Positions 1 to 7,981 are shown, counted from the stretch's first letter. The stretch: DNA of 32,533 bases from an uncultured Eubacteriales bacterium (GCA_905201505.1 CAJKOJ010000018.1:1-32533); one strand, 5' to 3'. Notes: a model not told the origin generated them from the sequence alone. Numbers and translations: made by a program.

Positions 1-46
1 ACCTCCTAAGTAGATTTTGGTTATTTACCTTGTCTACTTAAGAGGT
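1..46 (-). promoter_or_regulatory. RNA hairpin sequestering an AGGAGGU ribosome site (gene start lies left of the window)
   Basis: Read on the minus strand from 46 to 1, this forms a 14-bp helix (positions 46-33 with 14-1) around an 18-nt loop that itself holds a GGU/ACC mini-stem. The 3' arm ends in AGGAGGT, a perfect Shine-Dalgarno sequence. The 6/41 pair is G-U on the minus strand but C-A on the plus strand, so the helix is continuous only in minus-strand RNA. I infer that the next minus-strand gene, left of the window, has a ribosome site buried in this hairpin. If a U-run follows beyond the edge, it would instead be the terminator of the aspC-like/dapL operon. Confidence 0.45.
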
Positions 47-84
47 ATCATATCAATACCATCGGCTGAAAGTGTTTTTATTAG

Positions 85-115
85 ATTGTTTGTAATAACA
101 GGCAAATCAAACAAT
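85..115. repeat. Inverted repeat ATTGTTTG / CAAACAAT downstream of dapL
   Basis: A perfect 8-bp inverted repeat with a 15-nt loop lies 23 bases beyond the dapL stop codon. Neither strand has a U-run after it, so it is not a standard intrinsic terminator. It may protect the 3' end of the operon transcript. Nothing else is seen between it and dapL. Confidence 0.35.
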
Positions 116-137
116 GAAAAAGCCCTTTAGAAATATA

Positions 138-1337
138 TTATTTAAACAAAGTTTTAAATCTTTCCATAGCGGCAATTGTGTTTTCCTTATTGTTAAAGGC
201 TGTAAGTCTGAAATACTTATCGCCGTTTTTACCAAAGCCTGCACCGGGAGTACCTACTACCTGAATTTCATTGAGCATTTTGTCAAAGAAATCCCAGCTG
301 TTCATACCGAAAGGACACTCAAACCAAATATATGGTGAATTTATACCGCCGTAGTATTTAACTCCCAGCTCGTCCATAGTATCTGATATAATCTTTGCAT
401 TTACTCTGTAGGTGTCAATCATTGACTTGGATTCTGCCATACCTTCTACACTGAATACAGAGGCGGCAGCCTTCTGCACAATATACGGAACACCGTTAAA
501 TTTAGTAGTTTGTCTTCTGTTCCACATTTTGTTAAGGAGCATTTCAGTGCCATCAGTGGTTTTGAATTTAAGAGTTTTAGGCACTACGGTGTAACCGCAT
601 CTTGTACCTGTAAAACCTGCTGTTTTTGAAAGAGAACAGAACTCAATACAGCACTCCTTTGCACCTTCAATTGCAAAGATACTTCTTGGAAGAGTATCAT
701 CTGTAATAAAGCTTTCATAAGCTGAATCAAAGAGAATAACTGCATTATTTGCCTTTGCGTAATCAACCCAATCTTTTAACTGTGCTTTGCTGTATACAGC
801 ACCTGTAGGGTTATTTGGTGAACAAAGGTATATAATGTCTGCGTGAACGCTTGGATCAGGCATAGCAAGAAAATCATTTTCAGGATTTGCATTCATATAA
901 ATAATGTTTCTGCCGTTCATTGTGTTTGTATCAACATATACAGGGTATACAGGGTCAGGAACAAGCACTGTGTTGTCTATGTCAAAAAGGTCTGTAATAT
1001 TTCCTGTGTCTGACTTTGCACCGTCTGATACAAATATTTCGTCCGCGTCAATTTCAACACCGTTTCTTCCATAGTAGTCCTTAATGGCATTTCTTAAAAA
1101 GTCATAACCCTGTTCAGGACCGTATCCCTTGAAAGTTTCGGGAGAAGCCATTTCGTCAACAGCTTCGTGAAGCGTCTTGATAACAAGTTTGCTTAATGGA
1201 AGTGTAACATCGCCTATACCAAGTCTTATAACATTCTTATCAGGGTTTTCTGCTATAAAATTATTAACTCTTTTAGCGATTTCTGAAAAAAGATAACTTT
1301 CTTTAAGGTTTAAATAATTTTCATTTAATTTTGGCAT
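138..1337 (-). CDS. dapL: LL-diaminopimelate aminotransferase
   Basis: The 399-residue protein is a fold-type I PLP enzyme that converts tetrahydrodipicolinate and glutamate into LL-diaminopimelate, bypassing the acyl-DAP branch of lysine and peptidoglycan synthesis. The N-terminal RLGIGDVTLPL segment, the YGPEQGY region, CSPNNPTGAVY and the PLP lysine K238 in SLSKTAGFTGTR are typical of DapL; length fits the family (about 400). The start is supported by AAGGAG seven bases upstream. It is the second gene of a two-gene minus-strand operon, 21 bases after an AspC-like aminotransferase. This gives the organism the DapL route to meso-DAP. No oddities are seen. Confidence 0.93.
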   Translation of the reverse strand: MPKLNENYLNLKESYLFSEIAKRVNNFIAENPDKNVIRLGIGDVTLPLSKLVIKTLHEAVDEMASPETFKGYGPEQGYDFLRNAIKDYYGRNGVEIDADEIFVSDGAKSDTGNITDLFDIDNTVLVPDPVYPVYVDTNTMNGRNIIYMNANPENDFLAMPDPSVHADIIYLCSPNNPTGAVYSKAQLKDWVDYAKANNAVILFDSAYESFITDDTLPRSIFAIEGAKECCIEFCSLSKTAGFTGTRCGYTVVPKTLKFKTTDGTEMLLNKMWNRRQTTKFNGVPYIVQKAAASVFSVEGMAESKSMIDTYRVNAKIISDTMDELGVKYYGGINSPYIWFECPFGMNSWDFFDKMLNEIQVVGTPGAGFGKNGDKYFRLTAFNNKENTIAAMERFKTLFK

Positions 1338-1358
1338 TTGTCTCTCTCCTTTTCTGTT

Positions 1359-2633
1359 TTAATTCTCTTTTAAAAGTTTGTTGACAGCTGCAAGTTTAAC
1401 ACAGACACAAAATACATCTATAGCTTTTTTAAGGTCCTCAACTGTAGGGTATGAAGGAGCAATTCTTATATTGCTGTCAACAGGGTCTTTTCCGTAAGGG
1501 TAAGAACAGCCTGCATTTGTAAGTATAAGTCCGCATTCTTTTGCAAGCCTTACAGTTTCCTTTGCACAGCCCGGAAGAGTGTCAACGGATATGAAATAAC
1601 CTCCGTCAGGCTTTGTCCATGTGAGAAGGTCAGTATCTCTGAATTCTTCATTAAGTTTATTCAATACAACATCAAATTTCTCTTTGAGCATTTCTCCGAG
1701 CTTTTTCATATGAATCATCATACCCTCGGGAGTTTTAAAGAAATTATATGTTTTGAGCTGGTTTACCTTGTTATAGCCTATTGTCATTATACCAAAGCGT
1801 TTTTTTATTTCTTCAATGGCTTTATCGCCTGAAGCAATTAATGCTACACCTGAACCTGGGAAAGTAATCTTTGATGTAGAAAAGAAATAAAGTATTCTGT
1901 CATCATTGCCGTATTTTTCAGCAAGTTCAAATACATTTGCAAGCTTTGTTTCTTTGTATACATGATGTATACCATAGGCATTATCCCAAATAATGGTAAA
2001 ATCTTCTGCCGCTGTTTCCATTTTTACAAGCCTGTCAACAACTTCATCACTGTAGCATATTCCGCTTGGGTTTGAATAGAGAGGAACACAAAGCATACCT
2101 TTTATGCTTTCATCCTCTTTTACAAGTTTTTCTACAATGTCCATATCCGGACCGTCGCTGTTCATAGGAATATTAATCATTTCAAAGCCAAATTCCTCGC
2201 ATATTGCAAAATGTCTGTCATAGCCGGGTACAGGGCACAGAAATTTAACTTTATCAAGTTTTGACCATGGTGTTGAACCTAATTTGCCGAATATGTAATA
2301 CCTTGCAATTGCATCGTATATTAAATTAAGGGAGGAGTTGCCTCCGATAATAATATTATCTTCTTTAATGCCAAGCAGTTTGGAAAAAAGCTGTCTGCAT
2401 TCTTTTATACCTGTCAGTATGCCGTAGTTTCTTACATCGTTTCCTTCACAGTTAATATAATTGTTAATAGGTGTTGTAAGTATACCGTTGGACAAATCAA
2501 GCTGTGCAGCCGCAGGCTTTCCTCTTGACATATCAAGACTTAAATTGCAAGACTTAAGCTTGTCATATTCAGAAATGAGGTCTTTCTGTGCTTTTATAAG
2601 TTCATCTCTGTCTGAATGACTTGATAAAGACAT
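1359..2633 (-). CDS. Aspartate aminotransferase-like PLP enzyme (subgroup Ic / MocR-type fold)
   Basis: This 424-residue fold-type I aminotransferase has the SLDMSRGKPA entry motif, YSNPSGICYS, the IIWDNAYGIHH segment carrying the aspartate that pairs with the pyridine nitrogen, and PLP lysine K255 in FFSTSKITFPGSG. These features match the family often annotated as aspartate aminotransferase (Pfam Asp_aminotransf), usually 420-430 residues. It probably exchanges amino groups between aspartate or another amino acid and 2-oxoglutarate in the cytoplasm. AAGGAG lies seven bases before the ATG. It is the promoter-proximal gene of the operon with dapL, so a role in the aspartate-lysine pathway is a fair inference, but its substrate cannot be read from sequence. 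Confidence 0.85.
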   Translation of the reverse strand: MSLSSHSDRDELIKAQKDLISEYDKLKSCNLSLDMSRGKPAAAQLDLSNGILTTPINNYINCEGNDVRNYGILTGIKECRQLFSKLLGIKEDNIIIGGNSSLNLIYDAIARYYIFGKLGSTPWSKLDKVKFLCPVPGYDRHFAICEEFGFEMINIPMNSDGPDMDIVEKLVKEDESIKGMLCVPLYSNPSGICYSDEVVDRLVKMETAAEDFTIIWDNAYGIHHVYKETKLANVFELAEKYGNDDRILYFFSTSKITFPGSGVALIASGDKAIEEIKKRFGIMTIGYNKVNQLKTYNFFKTPEGMMIHMKKLGEMLKEKFDVVLNKLNEEFRDTDLLTWTKPDGGYFISVDTLPGCAKETVRLAKECGLILTNAGCSYPYGKDPVDSNIRIAPSYPTVEDLKKAIDVFCVCVKLAAVNKLLKEN

Positions 2634-2697
2634 ATAATCACTCCTTTATTAAAAACCTATGTTTTTACAACATTAAAATTTTGTTCATATTAATCCC

Positions 2698-2727
2698 ATT
2701 ATACCTTTTTTACAATATATATGTCAA
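2698..2727 (-). promoter_or_regulatory. Sigma-A promoter of the aspC-like/dapL operon
   Basis: On the minus strand TTGACA (2727-2722) and TATAAT (2703-2698) are both perfect, separated by 18 bases. Transcription would begin near 2690, about 55 bases before the start codon at 2633. Confidence 0.8.
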
Positions 2728-2952
2728 GTGAATATGCAAGATAAATAAACAAAAATTTCAAAAAAACGTTATTTAAAATTTACAGGGATATTAAAATATA
2801 CATTTATTTTGCTGTATATAAACATAAATGTATGATTTGCACAAAAAACATATTGTATGTATAAAAGAAATTAAACAAAATATAAAAATTAAGAAAATCT
2901 TAAAAAAAATCCTTGCAATTTACAAAATTTGGTTTTATAATTCACTCATACA

Positions 2953-2966
2953 CAACAAAGGCGTTG
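2953..2966 (+). promoter_or_regulatory. Hexaloop hairpin in amt leader, ANTAR P2-like antiterminator candidate
   Basis: CAAC (2953-2956) pairs with GTTG (2963-2966) around the six-base loop AAAGGC, with A at loop position 1 and G at position 4. That loop signature is the one described for ANTAR-protein RNA targets. The hairpin shares bases 2958-2966 with the 5' arm of the terminator at 2958-2996, so the two structures exclude each other. The stem is only 4 bp and I did not find a convincing partner P1 hairpin upstream, so this is a candidate only. Confidence 0.45.
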
Positions 2967-2996
2967 GAGCAAAAGCTCTGACGCCTTATTTTTTTA
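2958..2996 (+). terminator. Intrinsic terminator / attenuator in the amt leader
   Basis: A 13-bp stem (AAGGCGT...ACGCCTT outside, two wobbles inside, AAAA tetraloop) is followed by a run of seven T. It ends only 14 bases before the ribosome site GGAGGGG (3011-3017) of the ammonium transporter, so it would stop transcription before the gene unless relieved. This position marks it as a leader attenuator rather than the end of another gene, since no plus-strand gene precedes it. Confidence 0.8.
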
Positions 2997-3022
2997 TATT
3001 TTATTTATTAGGAGGGGTTAAA

Positions 3023-4747
3023 ATGACTGAACAGATTTTTAACGCATTTGACACAATATGGCTGTTTTTGGGAGCTGTATTGGTTTTCTGGATGCAGGCA
3101 GGCTTCGCAATGGTAGAAACAGGCTTTACCAGAGCAAAAAACGCAGGTAACATTATTATGAAGAATTTAATGGACTTTGCCATTGGCTCTATTGTATTCT
3201 GGGTTATTGGTTATGGTATTATGTTCGGCAGTGCCGGCAGCATATTCGGAGGTATTGATTTATTTACTTTGGGAGAATATGACACAGGTTCTGTACCTTT
3301 CTGGGTACACTTTATGTTTAACACAGTATTCTGTGCAACGTCTGCAACAATTGTTTCAGGTGCTATGGCTGAAAGAACTAAGTTTTCTTCTTATTTAGTT
3401 TATTCTGCTGTAATAAGTGCAATTGTTTATCCTATTGAAGGTCACTGGATATGGGGCGGAGGTTGGCTTTCAACACTGTCAATCGGTTCTTGGAGCGGTT
3501 TCCATGATTATGCAGGTTCTACCTGTGTACATATGGTAGGCGGTGTTTCTGCTTTTGTAGGTGCTGCTATTTTGGGACCTCGTATCGGTAAATATGATGA
3601 AAATGGAAAGCCTAAGGCTATTCCCGGACACAGCTTAACTCTTGGTGCTTTAGGTGTATTCATTCTATGGATGGCATGGTTTGGGTTTAACTGTGCATCA
3701 AGCTATGGAATTTCCACAGATGAACAGATGCTTGACGTTGCCAATGTATTTATGACAACTAACATTGCAACTGCTGTATCAACAACTGCAACTATGATAT
3801 TTACATGGATTAAGTATGGCAAACCTGATGTTTCAATGACATTAAACGGTTCACTTGCAGGTCTTGTTGCTATAACAGCCGGATGTTCCGCTGTTGATCC
3901 GTGGGCTGCTGCTGTTATCGGTCTTGCTGCCGGTATTATTGTTGTATTGGCTGTTGAATTTGTTGATAAAATTCACGTTGATGATCCTGTAGGTGCTGTT
4001 GCAGTTCACGGTGTCTGCGGTATGTTCGGTTCATTATGCGTAGGTCTTTTCGGAAGAGACGGCGGCTTGTTCATTACAGGTGACCCAAGCAGATTTTTTG
4101 TACAGTTAGTTGGTGTTGTTGCTGTTTGTGCTTTTGTTGCTGTAGTAATGGTAATTTTATTCACAGTTATAAAGGCTGTTATAGGTCTCAGGGTTACTAC
4201 CGAAGAAGAGGTTATAGGTCTTGACGCCCTTGAACATGGCTTAGTATCAGGTTCTTATGCAGACTTTATGCCTTCAGTTACTGTTACAGGTACTAAAAGT
4301 GCAGGTATTACAGGCAATGTACCATTAGACGCAGCTGTTCCTGTACAGGTAGTTACAGATGAAGCTGCTCCTTTTTCTGAAGAAGGCAAAATCAGCAAGA
4401 TTGAGATTATATGCAAGATGGACAGATTTGAAATACTTAAAAAGAAACTGGAGGATTGCGGTATTACAGGTATGACAGTTGTCAATGTAATGGGCTGCGG
4501 TATTCAGAAGGGCAATACAAGATATTATCGTGGTGCTGAGGTGGAAACTAACTTGCTGCCTAAGATTAAGGTTGAAGTTGTTGTTGCCGAGGTTCCTGTG
4601 GCTGATGTAATAAATGCAGCTAAGGAGGCCCTTTATACAGGTAATATTGGTGATGGCAAGATATTTGTTTACGGTATTGATTATGTTGTTAAAGTAAGAA
4701 CAGGTGAAACTAACTTTGCCGCACTTCAAGGGACAGATCAGTTCTGA
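3023..4747 (+). CDS. amt: Ammonium transporter with C-terminal PII signalling domain (Amt-PII fusion)
   Basis: The chosen ATG has GGAGGGG six bases upstream; the open frame runs back to 2828, but that extension crosses the leader terminator and is not credible. The 574-residue product has an Amt channel (about residues 1-410; FWMQAGFAMVETGFTRAKN, the GHWIWGGGW segment, VHGVCGMFGS) followed by a linker and a full GlnB/PII domain (about 457-574). The PII part keeps the T-loop with its tyrosine (KGNTRYYRGAE), TGNIGDGKIFV and RTGE, so it should bind ATP/ADP and 2-oxoglutarate. The channel would carry ammonium across the membrane and be gated by its own PII domain. Such fusions are known in Clostridia. 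Leader attenuation suggests nitrogen control. Confidence 0.92.
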   Translation: MTEQIFNAFDTIWLFLGAVLVFWMQAGFAMVETGFTRAKNAGNIIMKNLMDFAIGSIVFWVIGYGIMFGSAGSIFGGIDLFTLGEYDTGSVPFWVHFMFNTVFCATSATIVSGAMAERTKFSSYLVYSAVISAIVYPIEGHWIWGGGWLSTLSIGSWSGFHDYAGSTCVHMVGGVSAFVGAAILGPRIGKYDENGKPKAIPGHSLTLGALGVFILWMAWFGFNCASSYGISTDEQMLDVANVFMTTNIATAVSTTATMIFTWIKYGKPDVSMTLNGSLAGLVAITAGCSAVDPWAAAVIGLAAGIIVVLAVEFVDKIHVDDPVGAVAVHGVCGMFGSLCVGLFGRDGGLFITGDPSRFFVQLVGVVAVCAFVAVVMVILFTVIKAVIGLRVTTEEEVIGLDALEHGLVSGSYADFMPSVTVTGTKSAGITGNVPLDAAVPVQVVTDEAAPFSEEGKISKIEIICKMDRFEILKKKLEDCGITGMTVVNVMGCGIQKGNTRYYRGAEVETNLLPKIKVEVVVAEVPVADVINAAKEALYTGNIGDGKIFVYGIDYVVKVRTGETNFAALQGTDQF

Positions 4748-4763
4748 TAATTTATAAAAGCAG

Positions 4764-4802
4764 AAAAAGTGTTAAGTGTTAAATCCGCTTAACACTTTTT
4801 TT
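4764..4802 (+). terminator. Terminator after amt
   Basis: A 13-bp stem (AAAAAGTGTTAAG with CTTAACACTTTTT) encloses an 11-nt loop and ends in a T-run. It starts 17 bases after the amt stop and isolates amt from the yerC operon. Confidence 0.88.
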
Positions 4803-4814
4803 GTTAAAAGCATA

Positions 4815-4843
4815 TTTACTTTCACGGACTAAAGTGTTATAAT
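4815..4843 (+). promoter_or_regulatory. Promoter of the yerC-pcrA-aroK operon
   Basis: TTTACT (4815-4820), a 17-base spacer and TATAAT (4838-4843) preceded by TGT, an extended -10, lie just downstream of the amt terminator. The start point would be about 30 bases before the yerC start codon. Confidence 0.72.
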
Positions 4844-4881
4844 CTTATTATATGCTAAAATAAAATTTTTGAGGTGAAGCA

Positions 4882-5175
4882 ATGATAGATAAAATTGAAA
4901 ATGCTGATGAAATTAAAGCTTTTTTTGACGCAATACTGACACTGGAAAATCAGGAGGACTGCTGCAAGTTTTTTGAAGATATTTGTACTATTAAAGAAAT
5001 GCAGTCCATTGCTCAAAGGCTTGCCGTAGCAAAAATGCTTAGAGCAGGTGAAACATATCAGATAATTGTAAATTCTACAGGAGCCTCAACTGCGACTATA
5101 AGCAGAGTAAACCGCTGCCTTAATTACGGCGACGGAGGATATAATATTGTATTAAACCGATTGGAGAGTAAGTGA
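4882..5175 (+). CDS. yerC: YerC/YecD family TrpR-related DNA-binding protein
   Basis: This 97-residue all-helical protein has the TrpR/YerC layout: an N-terminal helix pair (EIKAFFDAILTLENQEDCCKFF), then MQSIAQRLAVAKMLRAGETY and the recognition helix STGASTATISRVNRCL. YerC proteins are small helix-turn-helix regulators that often sit next to the pcrA helicase gene, as here; their ligand and targets are mostly unknown. GAGGTGAAG precedes the ATG. The stop codon overlaps the pcrA start by one base, so the two are translationally coupled. Tryptophan-binding residues cannot be assumed to be conserved. Confidence 0.88.
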   Translation: MIDKIENADEIKAFFDAILTLENQEDCCKFFEDICTIKEMQSIAQRLAVAKMLRAGETYQIIVNSTGASTATISRVNRCLNYGDGGYNIVLNRLESK

Positions 5176-7379
5176 TGAGTATACAGGATAAAATAAACAG
5201 TTTAAATGATATGCAGAAGCAGGCGGTCCTTACTACGGAGGGACCACTTTTATTGCTGGCAGGTGCGGGCTCAGGAAAGACAAGAGTACTGACACACAGA
5301 ATTGCATACTTAATTAAAAAAGGTGTAAGACCTTTTAATATTCTTGCAATAACATTTACAAATAAAGCAGCAAGGGAAATGAAAGAAAGAGTTGCAGCAA
5401 TAACTCCTCAGGGAGACGAGGTGTGGGTAAGCACTTTTCATTCTACTTGTGTAAGACTTTTGAGAAGGGAAATTGACAAAATAGGCTATAACAACAAGTT
5501 TTCTATATATGACGCTGACGACAGCGAAAGGCTTATAAGGGATATACTAAAAGAAAATAACATAAGTGATAAGGTTTATCCTGTGAAAATGGTTATGTCA
5601 CTGATTGGAAGCCAAAAGGACAAAATGGCAGGTCCTTTAGAGTATATGAAAACTGTCGAAAAGGACTTCAGAATGAGAAAAGTTGCAGATATATATGCAA
5701 TTTATCAAAACAGGCTAAAAGAAAATAATGCTCTTGATTTTGACGACCTTATTTTCAAGACTGTTGAGCTTTTTAAAGAAAGACCCGATGTACTGGAAAA
5801 ATATCAGGAGAGATTTAAATACATAATGGTAGATGAGTATCAGGATACAAACAGGGCACAATATCAGCTTATAAAAATGCTTGCTTCAAAATACAATAAT
5901 CTCTGTGTAGTCGGAGATGATGACCAAAGTATATATGGCTGGAGAGGTGCGGATATTAAAAATATTCTGAACTTTGAAAAGGACTTTGAAAATACAAAGG
6001 TAATAAAACTTGAACAAAACTACCGTTCTACAGGACTGATACTGGAATCTGCAAATGCCGTTATTAAAAACAATATAACAAGAAAGGCAAAGGCATTATG
6101 GACAGACAAAGGTGACGGAGCAAAGCTCAAATTTCATAATGCGGCAGGGGACAGAGAGGAAGCAAAGTATATCTGTGACACAATTGACAAAGGTGTGATT
6201 GAGGGCAGGAAGTACAGTGACTTTGCGATACTCTACAGGAATAATGCTCTTTCAAGAGCTATAGAAGAACAGCTTGTAAAAGATAGTATACCATACAGAT
6301 TGTTTGGCGGCACACGCTTCTATGACAGAAGAGAAATAAGAGATATAATGAGTTATCTGAAAGTAATAAATAACCCTAACGATGACATAGCCATAAAAAG
6401 AATTATAAATGTACCTAAGCGTTCTATAGGCGATACAACTGTTGCTAAAATTTCAGAATATGCTTTTGAAAATCACATGAGCTTTTATATGGCACTTTGC
6501 GGCTGTGAAGAAGTTGACAGTTTGGCTTCAAGGGCAAAAACTTCCCTTGGAAAATTTGTATCACTTTTAAATGACTTTAATATTGATGCGGAGGAACTTT
6601 CTGTACCCGAATTAATAGAAAGAATCATAGATGCAACAGGGTATAAGGCTGAACTTGAGGCAATAAATACTGATGAATCAAAGGGCAGACTTGAAAATAT
6701 AGGTGAACTTATTAACAAGGCGGCGGAGTTTGAAGAAAACAATGAAGGTGCGGGGCTTTCACAATTCCTTGAAGAAGTTGCACTTGTTGCAGATGTAGAC
6801 GGCTTTACAGAAGGTGATGATACAGTTGTGCTTATGACCCTGCACTCTTCAAAAGGACTTGAGTTTGATACTGTATTTATTGCAGGATTTGAGGAGAGCA
6901 TATTTCCCGGATTCAGAGCAATGCAGGACGGAACAGGAGTTGAAATGGAAGAGGAAAGGCGTCTTTGCTATGTTGGTATAACAAGGGCAAGAAAGGAACT
7001 CTATCTGACAGCAGCTAAAAACAGAATGCAGCATGGACAGAGAGTTTACAATATGCCTTCAAGATTTTTAAAAGAAATCCCATCTGAGTATATTGAGAGA
7101 ACAGAAGACGGGTTAATTGTCAAAAAAGCAGAAAGAGGTTTTGAAAAACCTGTATTCAGCAATCCGTCAAAGAAAATGATTAATCCTTATAAAATGCCTG
7201 CACCTAAAAACGTAACTCTTGATTTTACAGTAGGGGACAATGTTAAGCACGTTAAATTTGGTATAGGTAAGGTACTGGATATGGCTCCTGCAGGTGCTGA
7301 CTATGAAATAACTGTGGATTTTACCAATGTTGGTGAGAAAAAACTGATGAGTAAATTTGCAAATCTAAGGAAAATATGA
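5175..7379 (+). CDS. pcrA: ATP-dependent DNA helicase PcrA (UvrD/Rep superfamily 1A)
   Basis: The 734-residue protein carries all SF1A helicase motifs in order: Walker A GAGSGKT (about residues 30-37), VDEYQDTNRAQY (from 219), GDDDQSIYGWRGAD, LEQNYRST, TLHSSKGLEFDTVF, and EEERRLCYVGITRARKELY. A C-terminal Tudor-like RNA-polymerase-binding domain (about 685-734, GDNVKHVKFGIGKV) is present, as in PcrA. It unwinds DNA 3' to 5' in nucleotide excision repair, removes stalled polymerases and RecA filaments, and supports rolling-circle replication. ATG at 5175 overlaps the yerC stop (TGATG) with GGAGAG upstream; GTG at 5172 is an alternative start. Confidence 0.95.
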   Translation: MSIQDKINSLNDMQKQAVLTTEGPLLLLAGAGSGKTRVLTHRIAYLIKKGVRPFNILAITFTNKAAREMKERVAAITPQGDEVWVSTFHSTCVRLLRREIDKIGYNNKFSIYDADDSERLIRDILKENNISDKVYPVKMVMSLIGSQKDKMAGPLEYMKTVEKDFRMRKVADIYAIYQNRLKENNALDFDDLIFKTVELFKERPDVLEKYQERFKYIMVDEYQDTNRAQYQLIKMLASKYNNLCVVGDDDQSIYGWRGADIKNILNFEKDFENTKVIKLEQNYRSTGLILESANAVIKNNITRKAKALWTDKGDGAKLKFHNAAGDREEAKYICDTIDKGVIEGRKYSDFAILYRNNALSRAIEEQLVKDSIPYRLFGGTRFYDRREIRDIMSYLKVINNPNDDIAIKRIINVPKRSIGDTTVAKISEYAFENHMSFYMALCGCEEVDSLASRAKTSLGKFVSLLNDFNIDAEELSVPELIERIIDATGYKAELEAINTDESKGRLENIGELINKAAEFEENNEGAGLSQFLEEVALVADVDGFTEGDDTVVLMTLHSSKGLEFDTVFIAGFEESIFPGFRAMQDGTGVEMEEERRLCYVGITRARKELYLTAAKNRMQHGQRVYNMPSRFLKEIPSEYIERTEDGLIVKKAERGFEKPVFSNPSKKMINPYKMPAPKNVTLDFTVGDNVKHVKFGIGKVLDMAPAGADYEITVDFTNVGEKKLMSKFANLRKI

Positions 7380-7401
7380 TAAACAGGGAAAGGAGATATT
7401 G

Positions 7402-7430
7402 CAGGCACAATGACTTTGTTGCGGTGCCTG
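7402..7430 (+). promoter_or_regulatory. Hairpin between a strong ribosome site and the shikimate kinase start
   Basis: CAGGCAC (7402-7408) pairs perfectly with GTGCCTG (7424-7430) around a 15-nt loop. AAAGGAG at about 7390-7396 lies before the hairpin, while the aroK ATG at 7441 has only a weak GAGAG. There is no U-run, so it is not a terminator. It may tune aroK translation relative to pcrA. Confidence 0.4.
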
Positions 7431-7440
7431 ATGAGAGTAT

Positions 7441-7941
7441 ATGAAAAATATTATTTTAACAGGTATGCCGGGGGCAGGCAAAAGTACAATTGGTGTTGTA
7501 CTTGCAAAAAGTATTGGCTATAAATTTATAGACTCTGATCTGGTAATACAGGAGGAAGAGGGGAAGCTCCTATATGAGATAATAGCTGAAGCAGGTGATG
7601 AGGGCTTCAGGGAAATTGAAAATAATATAAATGCCGCTATTGATGCAGACAAGGCAGTGATAGCAACAGGCGGCAGTGCAGTGTATGGAAAAGAGGCAAT
7701 GGAGCATTTTAAAGAAACGGGCAAAGTTGTTTACTTAAAGCATTGCTGCAAGGAAATAAAAAAGAGGCTTGGAAATCTTAATAAAAGGGGAGTAACTATA
7801 AAAGAGGGGCAGACATTAGAGGACTTATATAATGAAAGAACTCCTTTATACGAAAAGTATGCAGATATTGTAATTGACTGTACAGGAAAGCAAATAAGAG
7901 AAATTGTAAATGAAATAAAAATAAGGCTTGATTTTAAATAA
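7441..7941 (+). CDS. aroK: Shikimate kinase (shikimate-kinase-like P-loop kinase)
   Basis: The 166-residue protein has a Walker A GMPGAGKST at residues 8-16, the DSD pair, GFREIE with the substrate arginine, ATGGSAV, and ERTPLYEKYADIVID with the second arginine. It would phosphorylate shikimate with ATP in the chorismate pathway. One difference from well-studied enzymes is the lid: the usual R-P-L is R-G-V (KRGVTIKEGQ). This variant is frequent in clostridial proteins annotated as shikimate kinase, and the substrate of that subgroup is less certain. It is the last gene of the yerC-pcrA operon, 61 bases after pcrA, with a hairpin in the gap and a weak GAGAG ribosome site. Confidence 0.78.
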   Translation: MKNIILTGMPGAGKSTIGVVLAKSIGYKFIDSDLVIQEEEGKLLYEIIAEAGDEGFREIENNINAAIDADKAVIATGGSAVYGKEAMEHFKETGKVVYLKHCCKEIKKRLGNLNKRGVTIKEGQTLEDLYNERTPLYEKYADIVIDCTGKQIREIVNEIKIRLDFK

Positions 7942-7943
7942 TA

Positions 7944-7981
7944 AAAAAGTACTTTACCGCAAAACGGGTAAAGTACTTTTT
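7944..7981 (+). terminator. Terminator of the yerC-pcrA-aroK operon
   Basis: AAAAAGTACTTTACC pairs with GGTAAAGTACTTTTT around a short loop, followed by a T-rich tail. It begins two bases after the aroK stop. Confidence 0.9.

Noticed and set aside
2841..2950. Second ANTAR hairpin (P1) upstream of the amt terminator
   Set aside because: Candidate stems (TTAAG/CTTAA, ACATA/TATGT, AATT/AATT) have loops of three or five bases or lack the A1/G4 pattern, so I did not call it.
2828..3022. Longer N-terminus of the ammonium transporter
   Set aside because: The extra 65 codons cross the leader terminator and lack a ribosome site; ATG 3023 has GGAGGGG and begins the normal Amt N-terminus.
4325..4729. 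134-residue minus-strand open frame opposite the PII domain
   Set aside because: It is fully antisense to a well-conserved domain, and its composition (Asn/Cys/Tyr-rich) is that of a shadow frame.
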